Program-made: the position numbers and the translations under genes
DNA from: Flavobacteriales bacterium
GTDB lineage: Bacteria > Bacteroidota > Bacteroidia > Flavobacteriales_F > PHOS-HE28
DNA length: 64,000 bases
Reading direction: 5' to 3'
Assembly (NCBI GenBank): GCA_016715895.1
Contig: JADJXH010000003.1
Coordinates: forward strand, 186,001 to 250,000
Shown: positions 44,180-52,143 of the stretch, one piece after another
Position numbering within the stretch: the first letter of the stretch is position 1
How the letters are laid out: each line of letters opens with the position of its first letter
Notes under the pieces: generated by a model
Told to the model about the DNA's origin: nothing
Database searches by the model: none
The model's input: the letters and a program-made list of their open reading frames with translations, nothing else

Positions 44180-44827
44180 ATGGAACGCGAACGCTCGGTG
44201 GACCATCGGATCGATTACAGCAAGGCCGTGCTCCTGGAGAGCGAAGCAGGTGACGATCCGTTCGCGCTGTTCGGTCGCTGGCTGCGCGCCGCCGAGGAGG
44301 AGGGGCTGCCGGAGCCGCATGCCATGACGCTCGCCACGGCGGGCTCGTTCAGCATCAGTTGTCGCGTGGTGCTGCTGAGGTCCTTCGACCCGCAGGGCTT
44401 CTTGTTCTTCACCAACTACAACAGCCGCAAGGCCATGGACCTGGAGCGCGATCCGCGAGCGGCGCTGTCGTTCTTCTGGCCTCAGCAGGAGCGGCAGGTG
44501 CGCATCGAGGGCAAGGTGGAGAAGGTGAGCGCCGAGGAGAGCGACCGCTACTTCAGGGAGCGCCCGCGCGAGAGCCAGGTGGGGGCGTGGGCCAGCGACC
44601 AGAGCCGGATGGCCGACGACCGTGCCCAGGTGGATGAGCGCTACGCGCGGTGGACCGAGCGGTTCAAGGACCAGGCGGAGGTGCCGCGTCCGCTCCACTG
44701 GGGTGGCATGCGCCTGCGTCCGGTGCGCATCGAGTTCTGGCAGGGTCGGCCGAGCCGCCTGCATGACCGCCTGATCTTCGAGCACTTCAATGATGGCACC
44801 TGGAGCCGCATGCGGCTTCAGCCCTGA
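44180..44827 (+). CDS. pdxH: Pyridoxine/pyridoxamine 5'-phosphate oxidase
   Basis: About 215 residues from the ATG at 44180. This FMN enzyme makes pyridoxal 5'-phosphate, the last step of the salvage route. Motifs: MTLATAGSFSISCRVVLLRS, FLFFTNYNSRKAMDLERDP, the substrate block VRIEGKVEKVSAEESDRYF, RPRESQVGAWASDQS, and the C-terminal RIEFWQGRPSRLHDR. All match the family order and length. The frame is open upstream but loses homology. Confidence 0.95.
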   Translation: MERERSVDHRIDYSKAVLLESEAGDDPFALFGRWLRAAEEEGLPEPHAMTLATAGSFSISCRVVLLRSFDPQGFLFFTNYNSRKAMDLERDPRAALSFFWPQQERQVRIEGKVEKVSAEESDRYFRERPRESQVGAWASDQSRMADDRAQVDERYARWTERFKDQAEVPRPLHWGGMRLRPVRIEFWQGRPSRLHDRLIFEHFNDGTWSRMRLQP

Positions 44828-44832
44828 ACGAC

Positions 44833-44858
44833 GAAGCCCCCCGCGATGCGGAGGGCTT
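44833..44858. terminator. Hairpin between convergent pdxH and THX genes
   Basis: An imperfect stem of about 11 bp (44833-44844 with 44848-44858, one mismatch and a 3-nt loop) sits between pdxH and the convergent THX gene. There is no long U-tract. Confidence 0.5.
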
Positions 44859-44876
44859 CCTTGCGCAGCGGGACGA

Positions 44877-45113
44877 TCACTTCTTGGGCGCGGCCTTCTT
44901 GGCGGCGGCCTTCTTGGGCGCGGCTTTCTTGGCGGCGGCTTTCTTCGGTGCCGCCTTCTTGGCGGCCTTCTTGGCGGGGCTTGCCGCCGTGCTCTTGGAC
45001 GTGGTGGCCTTCGCACGCTCGGTCGCGCGCACCTTGCGCTTGCTCGGCCGGCTCTTGCCGTGGCTGCCTGCCCGCCGTTTGCCTTTCTTGGATCGGATGT
45101 CGCCTTTGCCCAT
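44877..45113 (-). CDS. Ribosomal protein THX with Lys/Ala-rich extension
   Basis: The 78-residue protein starts MGKGDIRSKKGKRRAGSHGK and continues SRPSKRK, which is the signature of small ribosomal subunit protein THX (usual form MGKGD..T.RGK...G.YGK.RP.KKK, about 27-30 residues). After about residue 30 it carries a 45-residue tail of Ala, Lys and Pro repeats (KKAAPKKAAAKKAAPKK). The start at 45113 is fixed by the MGKGD motif. The tail resembles that of the START-like protein 4 kb upstream. TAGCTTCG lies 24 nt upstream. Confidence 0.8.
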   Translation of the reverse strand: MGKGDIRSKKGKRRAGSHGKSRPSKRKVRATERAKATTSKSTAASPAKKAAKKAAPKKAAAKKAAPKKAAAKKAAPKK

Positions 45114-45137
45114 GCTGGGTGGTGTTTGGGTTCGCCG

Positions 45138-45145
45138 CGAAGCTA
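45138..45145 (-). promoter_or_regulatory. -7 element TAGCTTCG
   Basis: TAGCTTCG on the minus strand lies 24 nt before the THX ATG at 45113. Confidence 0.4.
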
Positions 45146-45203
45146 CCCGTGCCCGATCGCGGGCCCCGGTCACAGGCGCACGCACTTGTCCACGCGCGTG
45201 TGT

Positions 45204-45890
45204 TCAGAATGACGACGGTCCGTGGGCGGCATCGCCGCGCAGCCGTTCCTCGATGGCCTGCGCATCATGCAGCGCTGCGCGGGTCCACTGCAGCTTCAGC
45301 GCACCCATGGCCCGCTCATCCAGCCGCCACGGCACGGTGCTCGCCCGCAGCCGCTGCATCACGGTGTACAGCACGATCCCGGCGGACACCGAGATGTTGT
45401 AGCTCTCCGTGAAGCCGTGCATGGGGATGCGGAGCGCCCCGTCGCAGGCCGCGATGAGCTCATCGCTCAGCCCCTGGAGCTCGGTGCCGAAGCAGAAGGC
45501 GATGGGCCGGTCGATGGGCACGTTCTCAGGGGTCCAGGCCTCGGCGTGCGGGGTGGTGGCCACGATGCGATGGCCGCGTTCGCGCAGGGCGGTGATGCAC
45601 TGCATGGCGCCCTCCGGGCCACCGTAGCGGTGCACCGTGGTCCATTTGTCGCTGCCCAGGGCGATCTCCTTGTTCGCGGTGAACCGGTTGCGCGACTCGA
45701 TGGCGTGCACGTCCTGGATGCCGAGCAGGTCGCAGGTGCGCAGCACGGCGCTGGCGTTGTGGGCCTGGTGCAGGTCCTCCAGCACCACGGTCACGTGCCG
45801 GGTGCGCTGCGGGGCCAGGCGGTCGAACAACGCACGCTTGTGCGGAGTGATGAAGGCGCCGAGCCGGTCGAGCAGGTCGTGATCGTCCAT
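45204..45890 (-). CDS. trmH: TrmH-type tRNA/rRNA 2'-O-methyltransferase
   Basis: The 228-residue SPOUT enzyme shows VLEDLHQAHNASAVLRTCD, FGTELQGLSDELI and MHGFTESYNISVSAG, the three SpoU motifs that form the trefoil knot and bind S-adenosylmethionine. The spacing and the short N-terminal helical extension fit TrmH (Gm18 of tRNA) better than RlmB. The next gene upstream is HU, with a terminator between them. Confidence 0.88.
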   Translation of the reverse strand: MDDHDLLDRLGAFITPHKRALFDRLAPQRTRHVTVVLEDLHQAHNASAVLRTCDLLGIQDVHAIESRNRFTANKEIALGSDKWTTVHRYGGPEGAMQCITALRERGHRIVATTPHAEAWTPENVPIDRPIAFCFGTELQGLSDELIAACDGALRIPMHGFTESYNISVSAGIVLYTVMQRLRASTVPWRLDERAMGALKLQWTRAALHDAQAIEERLRGDAAHGPSSF

Positions 45891-45901
45891 GGGTGCAAAA
45901 G

Positions 45902-45930
45902 AAAAGGTCCCCCGGGAGGGAGGACCTTTT
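45902..45930 (-). terminator. Rho-independent terminator after HU
   Basis: A 9-bp stem (45902-45910 with 45922-45930) is followed on the minus strand by TTTTCTTTTG, 17 nt after the HU stop codon. Confidence 0.85.
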
Positions 45931-45947
45931 CAAGAGGGATGGGGTGC

Positions 45948-46226
45948 TTACTTCACCTTGTTGGAGAGGTCGGCACCGGCCTTGAACTTCACGACCTTCT
46001 TGGCCGCGATCTTGATCTCCTTGCCCGTCTGCGGGTTGCGGCCCTTGCGAGCAGCGCGCTTGGAGATGGAGAACGTCCCGAAGCCCACGAGGGCCACGCG
46101 ATCACCCTTCTTCAGGGCCTTGGTGGTGTTGTTCACGAAGGCATCCAGGGCGCGCTTGGCGTCAGCCTTGGAGATCTTCGCTTCAGCGGCGATCGACTCG
46201 ATCAGTTCAGCTTTGTTCAGTCCCAT
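45948..46226 (-). CDS. HU-family DNA-binding protein
   Basis: The 92-residue protein matches [62 protein letters not shown], including the arm with the DNA-intercalating Pro (RNPQTG). HU compacts and bends DNA. The start at 46226 is clear. The promoter at 46268-46297 has both -33 and -7 elements, and a good terminator follows, so it is a single-gene, probably highly expressed unit. Confidence 0.96.
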   Translation of the reverse strand: MGLNKAELIESIAAEAKISKADAKRALDAFVNNTTKALKKGDRVALVGFGTFSISKRAARKGRNPQTGKEIKIAAKKVVKFKAGADLSNKVK

Positions 46227-46267
46227 GTTCGTTAAGGAGGTTTGTGTGAGTGTTTGTGAACTCGACG

Positions 46268-46297
46268 CAAAAGTATTCGGAGACCCGCGCCTGTCAA
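46268..46297 (-). promoter_or_regulatory. Strong Bacteroidota-type promoter for HU
   Basis: On the minus strand TTGACA (46292-46297) is followed by TACTTTTG (46268-46275), with 19 nt between TTG and TA. This is close to the Bacteroidota consensus, a -33 TTTG/TTG and -7 TAnnTTTG. The leader is about 40 nt. The remaining 160 nt up to fmt hold no gene I can see. Confidence 0.65.
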
Positions 46298-46456
46298 GGG
46301 TTTCCGGACGGGTGCCCGGAGAATGTTGAAAAATCAGGGGTTTTGTTGATAAGTGCGCCGGAATCCCGCCCCCAGCAAGGGTTTGCGGAAACAGGGGTGT
46401 GCCGATCCTGATGACCCGTTGGTTCAACGCTTCGGAGCAGAAGCCGCGACAGGCGC

Positions 46457-47410
46457 TCACTTGAAGTGGATCGACCCGCGCAAACCCGCGCGGAACGCGG
46501 CCGCGGGCATTCGGCGACGCCCTTCGGGCTGCACCTCCAACAGCCGCAATACCCCTTCGCCGCACACGACCAGCAGTCCTGTGTCGGCGTCGTGCACCGA
46601 ACCGGGAACACCCCGCGCATCCGCACCCGTCCGCTCCGAGCGCAACACCTTGAAGTGCTCGGTGACACCATCCGCCCGCACCAGTTCCGTCCACGCCCCG
46701 GGCACCGGGGAGAGCCCGCGCACATGGTCGTGCACCTTCGATGCCGGCCATGACCAGTCGATGCGGCAGTTGGACGGGGTGAGCTTCGGCGCATCGCGCA
46801 GCGGCCCTCCTTCGATCAGGGTCTCCTGCCGGCGCGCCGCCAGCGAGCCGTTGGCCAGCGCACGCACGGTGCGCACCAGAAGGTCCGATCCGATGGCGGC
46901 CATGCGGTCGTGCAGCTCGCCGGCGGTCTCGTCCGGACCGATGGGGACCGGCTCCTGCATCAGCACGTCACCGGTGTCGATCGCCTGCTGGATGAGGAAG
47001 GTGGTGAGCCCGGTGGCGCGCTCGCCGTGCATCACCGCCCAGTTGATCGGTGCGGCGCCACGATACCGGGGAAGCAGCGATGCATGCAGGTTGATGGTGC
47101 CCAGCCGGGGCATGCGCCATACGACCTCCGGAAGCATGCGGAAGGCGACGACCACGAAGAGGTCGGCACCGCACGCGCGGAGCGCCTCCAGGAAGCCTTC
47201 ATCACGCAGCCGCTCCGGTTGCAGGACGGGCAGGCCGAGCCGGATCGCGGCCTCCTTCACCGCGGAAGCGCGCAGCTGTCGTCCCCGGCCCGCCGGCCGG
47301 TCCGGCGCGGTGACCACCGCCGCGATGGGGATCCCGGCGGTGTGCAAGGCTTCCAGCGAGGAGACGGCGAAGGGCGGCGTGCCCATGAAGACGATGCGGG
47401 GTGCGCTCAT
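46457..47410 (-). CDS. fmt: Methionyl-tRNA formyltransferase
   Basis: The 317-residue enzyme formylates initiator Met-tRNA. Motifs: [35 protein letters not shown], the catalytic loop [20 protein letters not shown] with Asn, and [18 protein letters not shown] with Asp. The C-terminal OB-fold anticodon-arm domain follows. The start at 47410 is where family homology begins. It follows the alkyladenine glycosylase by 13 nt in a recQ-glycosylase-fmt unit. Confidence 0.95.
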   Translation of the reverse strand: MSAPRIVFMGTPPFAVSSLEALHTAGIPIAAVVTAPDRPAGRGRQLRASAVKEAAIRLGLPVLQPERLRDEGFLEALRACGADLFVVVAFRMLPEVVWRMPRLGTINLHASLLPRYRGAAPINWAVMHGERATGLTTFLIQQAIDTGDVLMQEPVPIGPDETAGELHDRMAAIGSDLLVRTVRALANGSLAARRQETLIEGGPLRDAPKLTPSNCRIDWSWPASKVHDHVRGLSPVPGAWTELVRADGVTEHFKVLRSERTGADARGVPGSVHDADTGLLVVCGEGVLRLLEVQPEGRRRMPAAAFRAGLRGSIHFK

Positions 47411-47423
47411 GCCGCGAAGGTCA

Positions 47424-47993
47424 TCACAAGCGCACGATGCGGAAGCGGTAGGGCAGCAGGGCATCGCGGCCTGCGTAGTCCACACCCACGCGCGGACCGA
47501 TGCGCACGTCGGCGGGATCGACCCCATGCCCTTCGTCCGCGATCCAGATGGACCGCCCCAGCAGGTCGGTGCCGTCGTGCGACCGGTGGATGCCGAGCGC
47601 CTGTGCCGCGGTGCCCGGTCCGTCCGTACGCGCGCCGGCTTTTCCGCGGCGAACGTCGGCGGTGGCCTGTCCTTCGAGGATGCGCACGCCGCGCAGCAGC
47701 ACCGCATGGGGCACACCGGAGGTGTGGGTCACGATGTTGAAGGGGTGATGGATGCCGTAACAGATGTAGACATAGGCCGTTCCGCCGCGCGCGTACATGG
47801 ACGCGTTGCGCTCGGTACGCCTGCCGCCGAACGCATGGGAGGCCCTGTCCTCCGCTCCGGCGTACGCTTCCGTCTCGGTGATCAGGCCGGCGACATGCGC
47901 ACCGTCGATCCGGGTGTGCACCACCTTGCCCAGCAGGTCACGCGCGATGCCCACCACGTCGGGCCGTTCATAGAAGCTCCGGTCCAGCCGCAT
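47424..47993 (-). CDS. DNA-3-methyladenine (alkyladenine) glycosylase, MPG family
   Basis: The 189-residue protein has the AAG/MPG fold markers: RSFYERPDVVGIARDLLGKV, LITETEAYAGAEDRASHAF, the Tyr-rich YVYICYGIHHPFNIVT and AVLLRGVRILEG. It excises alkylated and deaminated purines. It begins 4 nt after the recQ stop, so it is co-transcribed with a repair helicase, which suits its role. Confidence 0.93.
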   Translation of the reverse strand: MRLDRSFYERPDVVGIARDLLGKVVHTRIDGAHVAGLITETEAYAGAEDRASHAFGGRRTERNASMYARGGTAYVYICYGIHHPFNIVTHTSGVPHAVLLRGVRILEGQATADVRRGKAGARTDGPGTAAQALGIHRSHDGTDLLGRSIWIADEGHGVDPADVRIGPRVGVDYAGRDALLPYRFRIVRL

Positions 47994-47997
47994 CGCT

Positions 47998-49851
47998 TCA
48001 CCGCTGGTCCTGCTCCCAGCGCAGCAGTTCCGCATCCGGGCCGTCCACCGGGCTGGTGGCATCGGCACCGCACCGGCTGCGGCATCGGTCGCACCGTCCA
48101 CAGGGCGCGGTGGTCCCTTCGCCGAAGTAGGAGAGCAGCGTCGCCTCGCGACACCCGGCCTCGGCAGCGAAGTAGGCGGCCATGGCCTCGACGCGCTCCA
48201 GCGCGCGGTGCAGGCGCAGATCGAGCGCCTCCGGATCCAAGGTCAGGCGTTGCGCATCGCGACGCGGTGTCATCAAGGTCACCAGCGGATCGTCGGTGCG
48301 CGGCGAATACCGCAGCACCTCAAGGCGTTGGAGCTCGCGCAGGCCCTCGCGCACCGCGGTGGTGGAGGACGAGAGCACCTGGGCCACACGTTCCTCCTCG
48401 ATCATCGCCGGCGCCTCGAACAGGCCACCGTAGAGGCGCAGCAGCGCTTCCAGCAGCGGACCGAGGCGCGCGTCGTTCAACCGCAGGCCGTGCACCGTGG
48501 ACGGACCGCAGGTGAGCAGCACGCGCGACGGGGTGTGCACGCCTTCGCTGAGGACGAGGTCGTCGTTCAGCTCCAGGGCCTTCAACGCCCCGAGGGCGGT
48601 GGCAGGCTTCAGGCCGCTGCGCCGGGCGAGGTCGCGCAGGTCGAGGGTGTACGATTCGTGCAACCCGCTGCCCAGGGCGATGCGGTGCGTGTCGGCGAAG
48701 GCCTGGTAGGTGCGGCGCACCTCGGCCGTGGTCGGGAAGCCGCCTTCCACGCGTTCACGCAGGCGGCGGTCGTCGGCGTCGTCCACCAGCAGGAAGGCGT
48801 ACGAGGGCCGTCCATCGCGGCCCGCGCGACCGGCCTCCTGGTAGTAGCTCTCCAGGTCGGGTGGCGGGGACAGGTGCACCACCGTGCGCACATCGCCCTT
48901 GTCGATGCCCATGCCGAAGGCATTGGTGGCGGCCACGTAGCGAAGGCGGCCTTCCTGCCAGTCGCGTTGCACGCGCTCCCGTTCGGTGTGCGGAAGCCCG
49001 GCATGGTAGGCCCCGGCGGTGACGCCCATGCGCTGCAGCACGCCCGCCAGCTCAACTGTTCCGCGCCGGTCGCGCATGTACACGATGCCGCTGCCGGGCA
49101 CATGGTCCACGATGCGGTGGAGGCGCGTGAGCTTGTCCTCGCCGCGGCTGCACCAGAAGGTGAGCTCGGGCCTGTGGAAAGGAGAGCGCAGCACGTTCGG
49201 CGCGCGGAAGCCCAGGCGGTGTTGGATGTCGTCCACCACGGCCGGAGTGGCGGTGGCGGTGAGGGCCACCACGGGCGCCTGAGGGAACACGGCGCGCAGC
49301 TCGGGGATCCGCATGTAGGCCGGACGGAAGTCGTAGCCCCATTGGGCGATGCAGTGCGCCTCGTCCACGGCGATCAGGTGGACGGGCATGCGGGGCAGGC
49401 GGCCGCGGAAGGCGTCGGTGCCGAGGCGTTCGGGCGACACATAGAGCAGGCGCAGCCGCCCCAGCGCCGCATCCTCCAGCGCATTGTCGATCTCGTATCC
49501 GGCCATGCAGCTCATCACGGCCATGGCGGCGATGCCGCGCCGGCGGGCCTGGTCCACCTGGTCCCGCATCAGGGCGATGAGCGGGCTGACGACGATGGTG
49601 AGCCCCCCGAGGGCGAGGGCCGGTAGTTGGTAACAGAGGCTCTTGCCACCTCCCGTGGGCAGCAGTGCCAGCGTGTCGCGGCCGTCCAGCACCGAGCGGA
49701 TCACCTCCTCCTGCATGGGGCGGAAGGCGTGATGGCCCCAATGCCGCTGCAACAGTTCGCGGGGGTCGGGCGTTACAGGAAGCACGCCCGATGCGGGAAG
49801 TCCACCGGGGGCGATGGTTACATTTGGACGCACCAACGGTTTCTGCTGCAT
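47998..49851 (-). CDS. recQ: ATP-dependent DNA helicase RecQ
   Basis: About 617 residues from the ATG at 49851. Superfamily 2 motifs are clear: HHAFRPMQEEVIRSVLDGRD, Walker A LLPTGGGKSLCYQLPALA, VVSPLIALMRDQVDQA, DEAHCIAQWGYDFRPAY, and YYQEAGRAGRDGRPS. A winged-helix region follows, then a zinc-like cluster near the C-terminus (CGRCDRCRSRCG). An HRDC domain is not seen. Its start codon shares the palindrome CATG with the start of the divergent ilvE. The -7-like TATCTTTTG for recQ (49865-49873) lies inside ilvE. Confidence 0.92.
   Translation of the reverse strand: MQQKPLVRPNVTIAPGGLPASGVLPVTPDPRELLQRHWGHHAFRPMQEEVIRSVLDGRDTLALLPTGGGKSLCYQLPALALGGLTIVVSPLIALMRDQVDQARRRGIAAMAVMSCMAGYEIDNALEDAALGRLRLLYVSPERLGTDAFRGRLPRMPVHLIAVDEAHCIAQWGYDFRPAYMRIPELRAVFPQAPVVALTATATPAVVDDIQHRLGFRAPNVLRSPFHRPELTFWCSRGEDKLTRLHRIVDHVPGSGIVYMRDRRGTVELAGVLQRMGVTAGAYHAGLPHTERERVQRDWQEGRLRYVAATNAFGMGIDKGDVRTVVHLSPPPDLESYYQEAGRAGRDGRPSYAFLLVDDADDRRLRERVEGGFPTTAEVRRTYQAFADTHRIALGSGLHESYTLDLRDLARRSGLKPATALGALKALELNDDLVLSEGVHTPSRVLLTCGPSTVHGLRLNDARLGPLLEALLRLYGGLFEAPAMIEEERVAQVLSSSTTAVREGLRELQRLEVLRYSPRTDDPLVTLMTPRRDAQRLTLDPEALDLRLHRALERVEAMAAYFAAEAGCREATLLSYFGEGTTAPCGRCDRCRSRCGADATSPVDGPDAELLRWEQDQR
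49819..49826 (+). promoter_or_regulatory. -7 element TACATTTG for ilvE, inside recQ
   Basis: TACATTTG, a perfect TAnnTTTG, lies 23 nt before the ilvE ATG and within the first codons of the opposite-strand recQ. Confidence 0.55.
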
Positions 49852-50920
49852 GATCACTACCGGGCAAAAGATAGCCATCCACCGCACCGAGCGCTCACGG
49901 CTGCCGGAGACCGACCTGGCCCACGTGAAGTTCGGTCGCGTGTTCAGCGACCACATGTTCGTGATGGACTACCAGGACGGTCGCTGGCAGGATGCGCGCA
50001 TCACCCCCTTCGCCGACCTGGTGATGAGCCCGGCCGCATTGGTGCTGCACTACAGCCAGACCATCTTCGAGGGGCTCAAGGCGTACAGGACGCCCGAGGG
50101 CGGTGTCCAACTCTTCCGCCCGCAGGCCAACATCGCGCGCATGAACCACAGTGCGCATCGCATGTGCATGCCGCAGCTGCCCGAGGAGCTCTTCCTGGAG
50201 GCGCTCGTGGAACTGGTGCGGCTGGACCGTGGCTGGCTGCCCACGGACAAGGAGGGTTCGCTCTACATCCGTCCCTTCATGTTCGCCAGCGACGAGTACA
50301 TCGGGGTGAAGCCGAGCGACACCTACACGTTCATCATCTTCACCTGCCCGGTGCAGGCCTATTACCAGGAACCCGTGCGGGTGAAGATCGAGACCACGTA
50401 CAGCAGGGCCTTCCCGGGCGGAACGGGCGAAACGAAGTGCGGCGGCAACTACGCCGGTGGCCTCTATCCCGCCAAGCTGGGCCAGGACAAGGGATTCCAC
50501 CAGCTGGTGTGGACCGACGGGCTCACCCACCAGTACATCGAGGAGAGCGGCACGATGAACGTGTTCTTCAACATCGATGGCACACTGGTGACGCCTTCAC
50601 TGGACGGCACGATCCTGAAGGGCGTCACGCGGGACAGCATCCTGCGCATCGCGCGCGATCAGGGCGTGCCGGTGGACGAGCGGCGCGTGAGCGTGGAGGA
50701 GGTGGTCTCAGCGGCGCGCGCCGGCAAACTGCGGTCGGCCTTCGGGGCCGGCACCGCGGCCACCATCGCGCACATCGCCACCATCGCGCACGGCGACGAG
50801 GTGTTCGAACTGCCCATCGTGGAGGAGCGCACCGTGGCCAACGACATCGGCCGCACGCTTGATGACATCCGCCGCGGCCGCGTGAGCGACCCCTACGGCT
50901 GGATGGTGCCCGTGGCGTAG
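49850..50920 (+). CDS. ilvE: Branched-chain amino acid aminotransferase
   Basis: The 356-residue fold-type IV PLP enzyme interconverts Leu, Ile and Val with their 2-oxo acids. It is of the longer, eukaryote-like BCAT type: FEGLKAYRTPEGGVQLFRP, LPTDKEGSLYIRPFMFASD, the PLP lysine (about K196) in GETKCGGNYAGG, EESGTMNVFFNIDG and LKGVTRDSILRIARDQG. The start at 49850 fits the family; an upstream ATG at 49814 would add 12 unconserved residues. Its start codon overlaps that of the divergent recQ by two bases. Confidence 0.93.
   Translation: MITTGQKIAIHRTERSRLPETDLAHVKFGRVFSDHMFVMDYQDGRWQDARITPFADLVMSPAALVLHYSQTIFEGLKAYRTPEGGVQLFRPQANIARMNHSAHRMCMPQLPEELFLEALVELVRLDRGWLPTDKEGSLYIRPFMFASDEYIGVKPSDTYTFIIFTCPVQAYYQEPVRVKIETTYSRAFPGGTGETKCGGNYAGGLYPAKLGQDKGFHQLVWTDGLTHQYIEESGTMNVFFNIDGTLVTPSLDGTILKGVTRDSILRIARDQGVPVDERRVSVEEVVSAARAGKLRSAFGAGTAATIAHIATIAHGDEVFELPIVEERTVANDIGRTLDDIRRGRVSDPYGWMVPVA
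49865..49873 (-). promoter_or_regulatory. -7-like element TATCTTTTG for recQ, inside ilvE
   Basis: TATCTTTTG on the minus strand (one T longer than consensus) lies 13 nt before the recQ ATG and within codons 6-8 of ilvE. Confidence 0.45.
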
Positions 50921-50924
50921 GCGC

Positions 50925-51413
50925 TCAGTGCAGCTTCGGAAAGTCCTCCCAAAGCAGACGGCCCGCTCCGCGGCCCACGTCGGCCCACCGCTGCACGTCC
51001 AGTCCCAGGCACACCGTGTGGCAGGTGGCCATCTCGCCGGTGGCGCGGCATAGGACGTACGCGAAGCCACTGATGCCGGGGTTGTGGCCGAAGAGCATCA
51101 CGGTGGTGGCACTGTCGGGAAGCGCATGCACGATGTCCAGCAGCGTGTCCTCCACCGCATGGTAGGCCTTGGGCACGGGCACGATGTCCCGCTCCGGGAT
51201 GGCGAGCGCCGAAGCGAAGGCCTGCGCGGTCTGCCAGGCGCGGCGTGCGGTGCTGCTCACCAGCAGGGGTGGAGGAAGGCCACGTCGCACGAAGCGCTCC
51301 GCCATCGCCGGCGCGTCGCGTTCACCACGCGCGTTCAGCGGTCGGTCGAAGTCGCTCTGCCGTGGATCGTCCCAGCTGCTCTTGGCGTGGCGGGTGAGCA
51401 GGAGCGTGCGCAT
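50925..51413 (-). CDS. sixA: SixA-type histidine phosphatase
   Basis: The 162-residue phosphoglycerate-mutase-fold protein has LLLTRHAKSSWDDPRQSDFD with catalytic His 9, RPLNARGERDAP, LVSSTARRAWQTAQAF and the second His in VMLFGHNPGISGF. SixA-type enzymes dephosphorylate phosphohistidine. It converges with ilvE at a 4-nt gap and lies 13 nt after a small hypothetical gene. Confidence 0.88.
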   Translation of the reverse strand: MRTLLLTRHAKSSWDDPRQSDFDRPLNARGERDAPAMAERFVRRGLPPPLLVSSTARRAWQTAQAFASALAIPERDIVPVPKAYHAVEDTLLDIVHALPDSATTVMLFGHNPGISGFAYVLCRATGEMATCHTVCLGLDVQRWADVGRGAGRLLWEDFPKLH

Positions 51414-51426
51414 GACGGCGCGGCGA

Positions 51427-51870
51427 TCAGTGCGCGTGGTAGCGCTTCAGCCCCTCCACCAGACCGTTCAGCAGCAGCGTGTGGTCCATGCTGGGGCGCA
51501 GGGTCACCTGCACGGCGTGCGCATCACTGAACTGGGTCAGGCGACGGCCGGCCTTGCTGATGGTGAGGTGGAGCGTGTCCGGATAGGCGCCGGTGAAGTG
51601 CAGGTCCAGCGGTTCGCCACCGGCCATGCGCAGCACGTAGTGCGGGTAGTGGTTCACAGCGTCCTTCCAGCCATCGTCCTCCTCCAGCACATGGCCCTGC
51701 TCGCGGAGGTCGGCGGCCCATTGGTCCATGACGAATAGCAGCACATCCTCCACGAAGACCTCGGGGTCGGTGGGGAGCTGGTGTTGGCGGTGGTCGATCG
51801 GGGCCAGCAGGCGCGAACGCGTGCGGCGCAGGGTGGTGGACAGGTCGTCCAGTTGGGCGGTGAAGGTCAT
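51427..51870 (-). CDS. Conserved-looking small protein, unknown
   Basis: About 147 residues, MTFTAQLDDLSTTLRRTRSR at the start. There is no signal peptide or membrane segment. It has an acidic centre (VEDVLLFVMDQWAADLREQG, VLEEDDGWKDAV) and a C-terminal half with alternating strands (LDLHFTGAYPDTLHLTISKA, VQVTLRPSMD). I do not recognise a family. The start at 51870 was chosen because TAGTTTGC lies 30 nt upstream and the open frame beyond it loses coding character. Probably co-transcribed with sixA. Confidence 0.6.
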   Translation of the reverse strand: MTFTAQLDDLSTTLRRTRSRLLAPIDHRQHQLPTDPEVFVEDVLLFVMDQWAADLREQGHVLEEDDGWKDAVNHYPHYVLRMAGGEPLDLHFTGAYPDTLHLTISKAGRRLTQFSDAHAVQVTLRPSMDHTLLLNGLVEGLKRYHAH

Positions 51871-52143
51871 TTCGTTCGTCTCTCGCTCGTACTTCGGGGG
51901 GCAAACTAGTCCCGTCAGGGATCGCGGGGCCGGTTGCGCATCCCGTTTTTTTGCACGATCGATCGCACGATCCCTGATGCTCAGCCGGTGGGGCTGTGGA
52001 TGAACGGGCTGAGCCGGGCGCCAGGTGCGCGGGTGTGGAGTGCAGTGCGTGATGGTGCAAGGGCGCGCTGTGGTCTGGCTCCCGCACGCGCGGCCCCGGT
52101 GTTCGAGCACGACCACTACCTTGGATGAACCAACCTCGCCGTG
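51871..52143. other. Divergent intergenic region with inverted repeats
   Basis: No gene seen. It holds a minus-strand -7 element TAGTTTGC (51901-51908), a plus-strand one TACCTTGG (52117-52124), and a 9-bp inverted repeat CAGGGATCG/CGATCCCTG (51916-51924 and 51968-51976) around a run of seven Ts and the palindrome CGATCGATCG. A further 8-bp inverted repeat GCTCAGCC/GGCTGAGC lies at 51979-51986 and 52007-52014. Function unknown. Confidence 0.5.
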
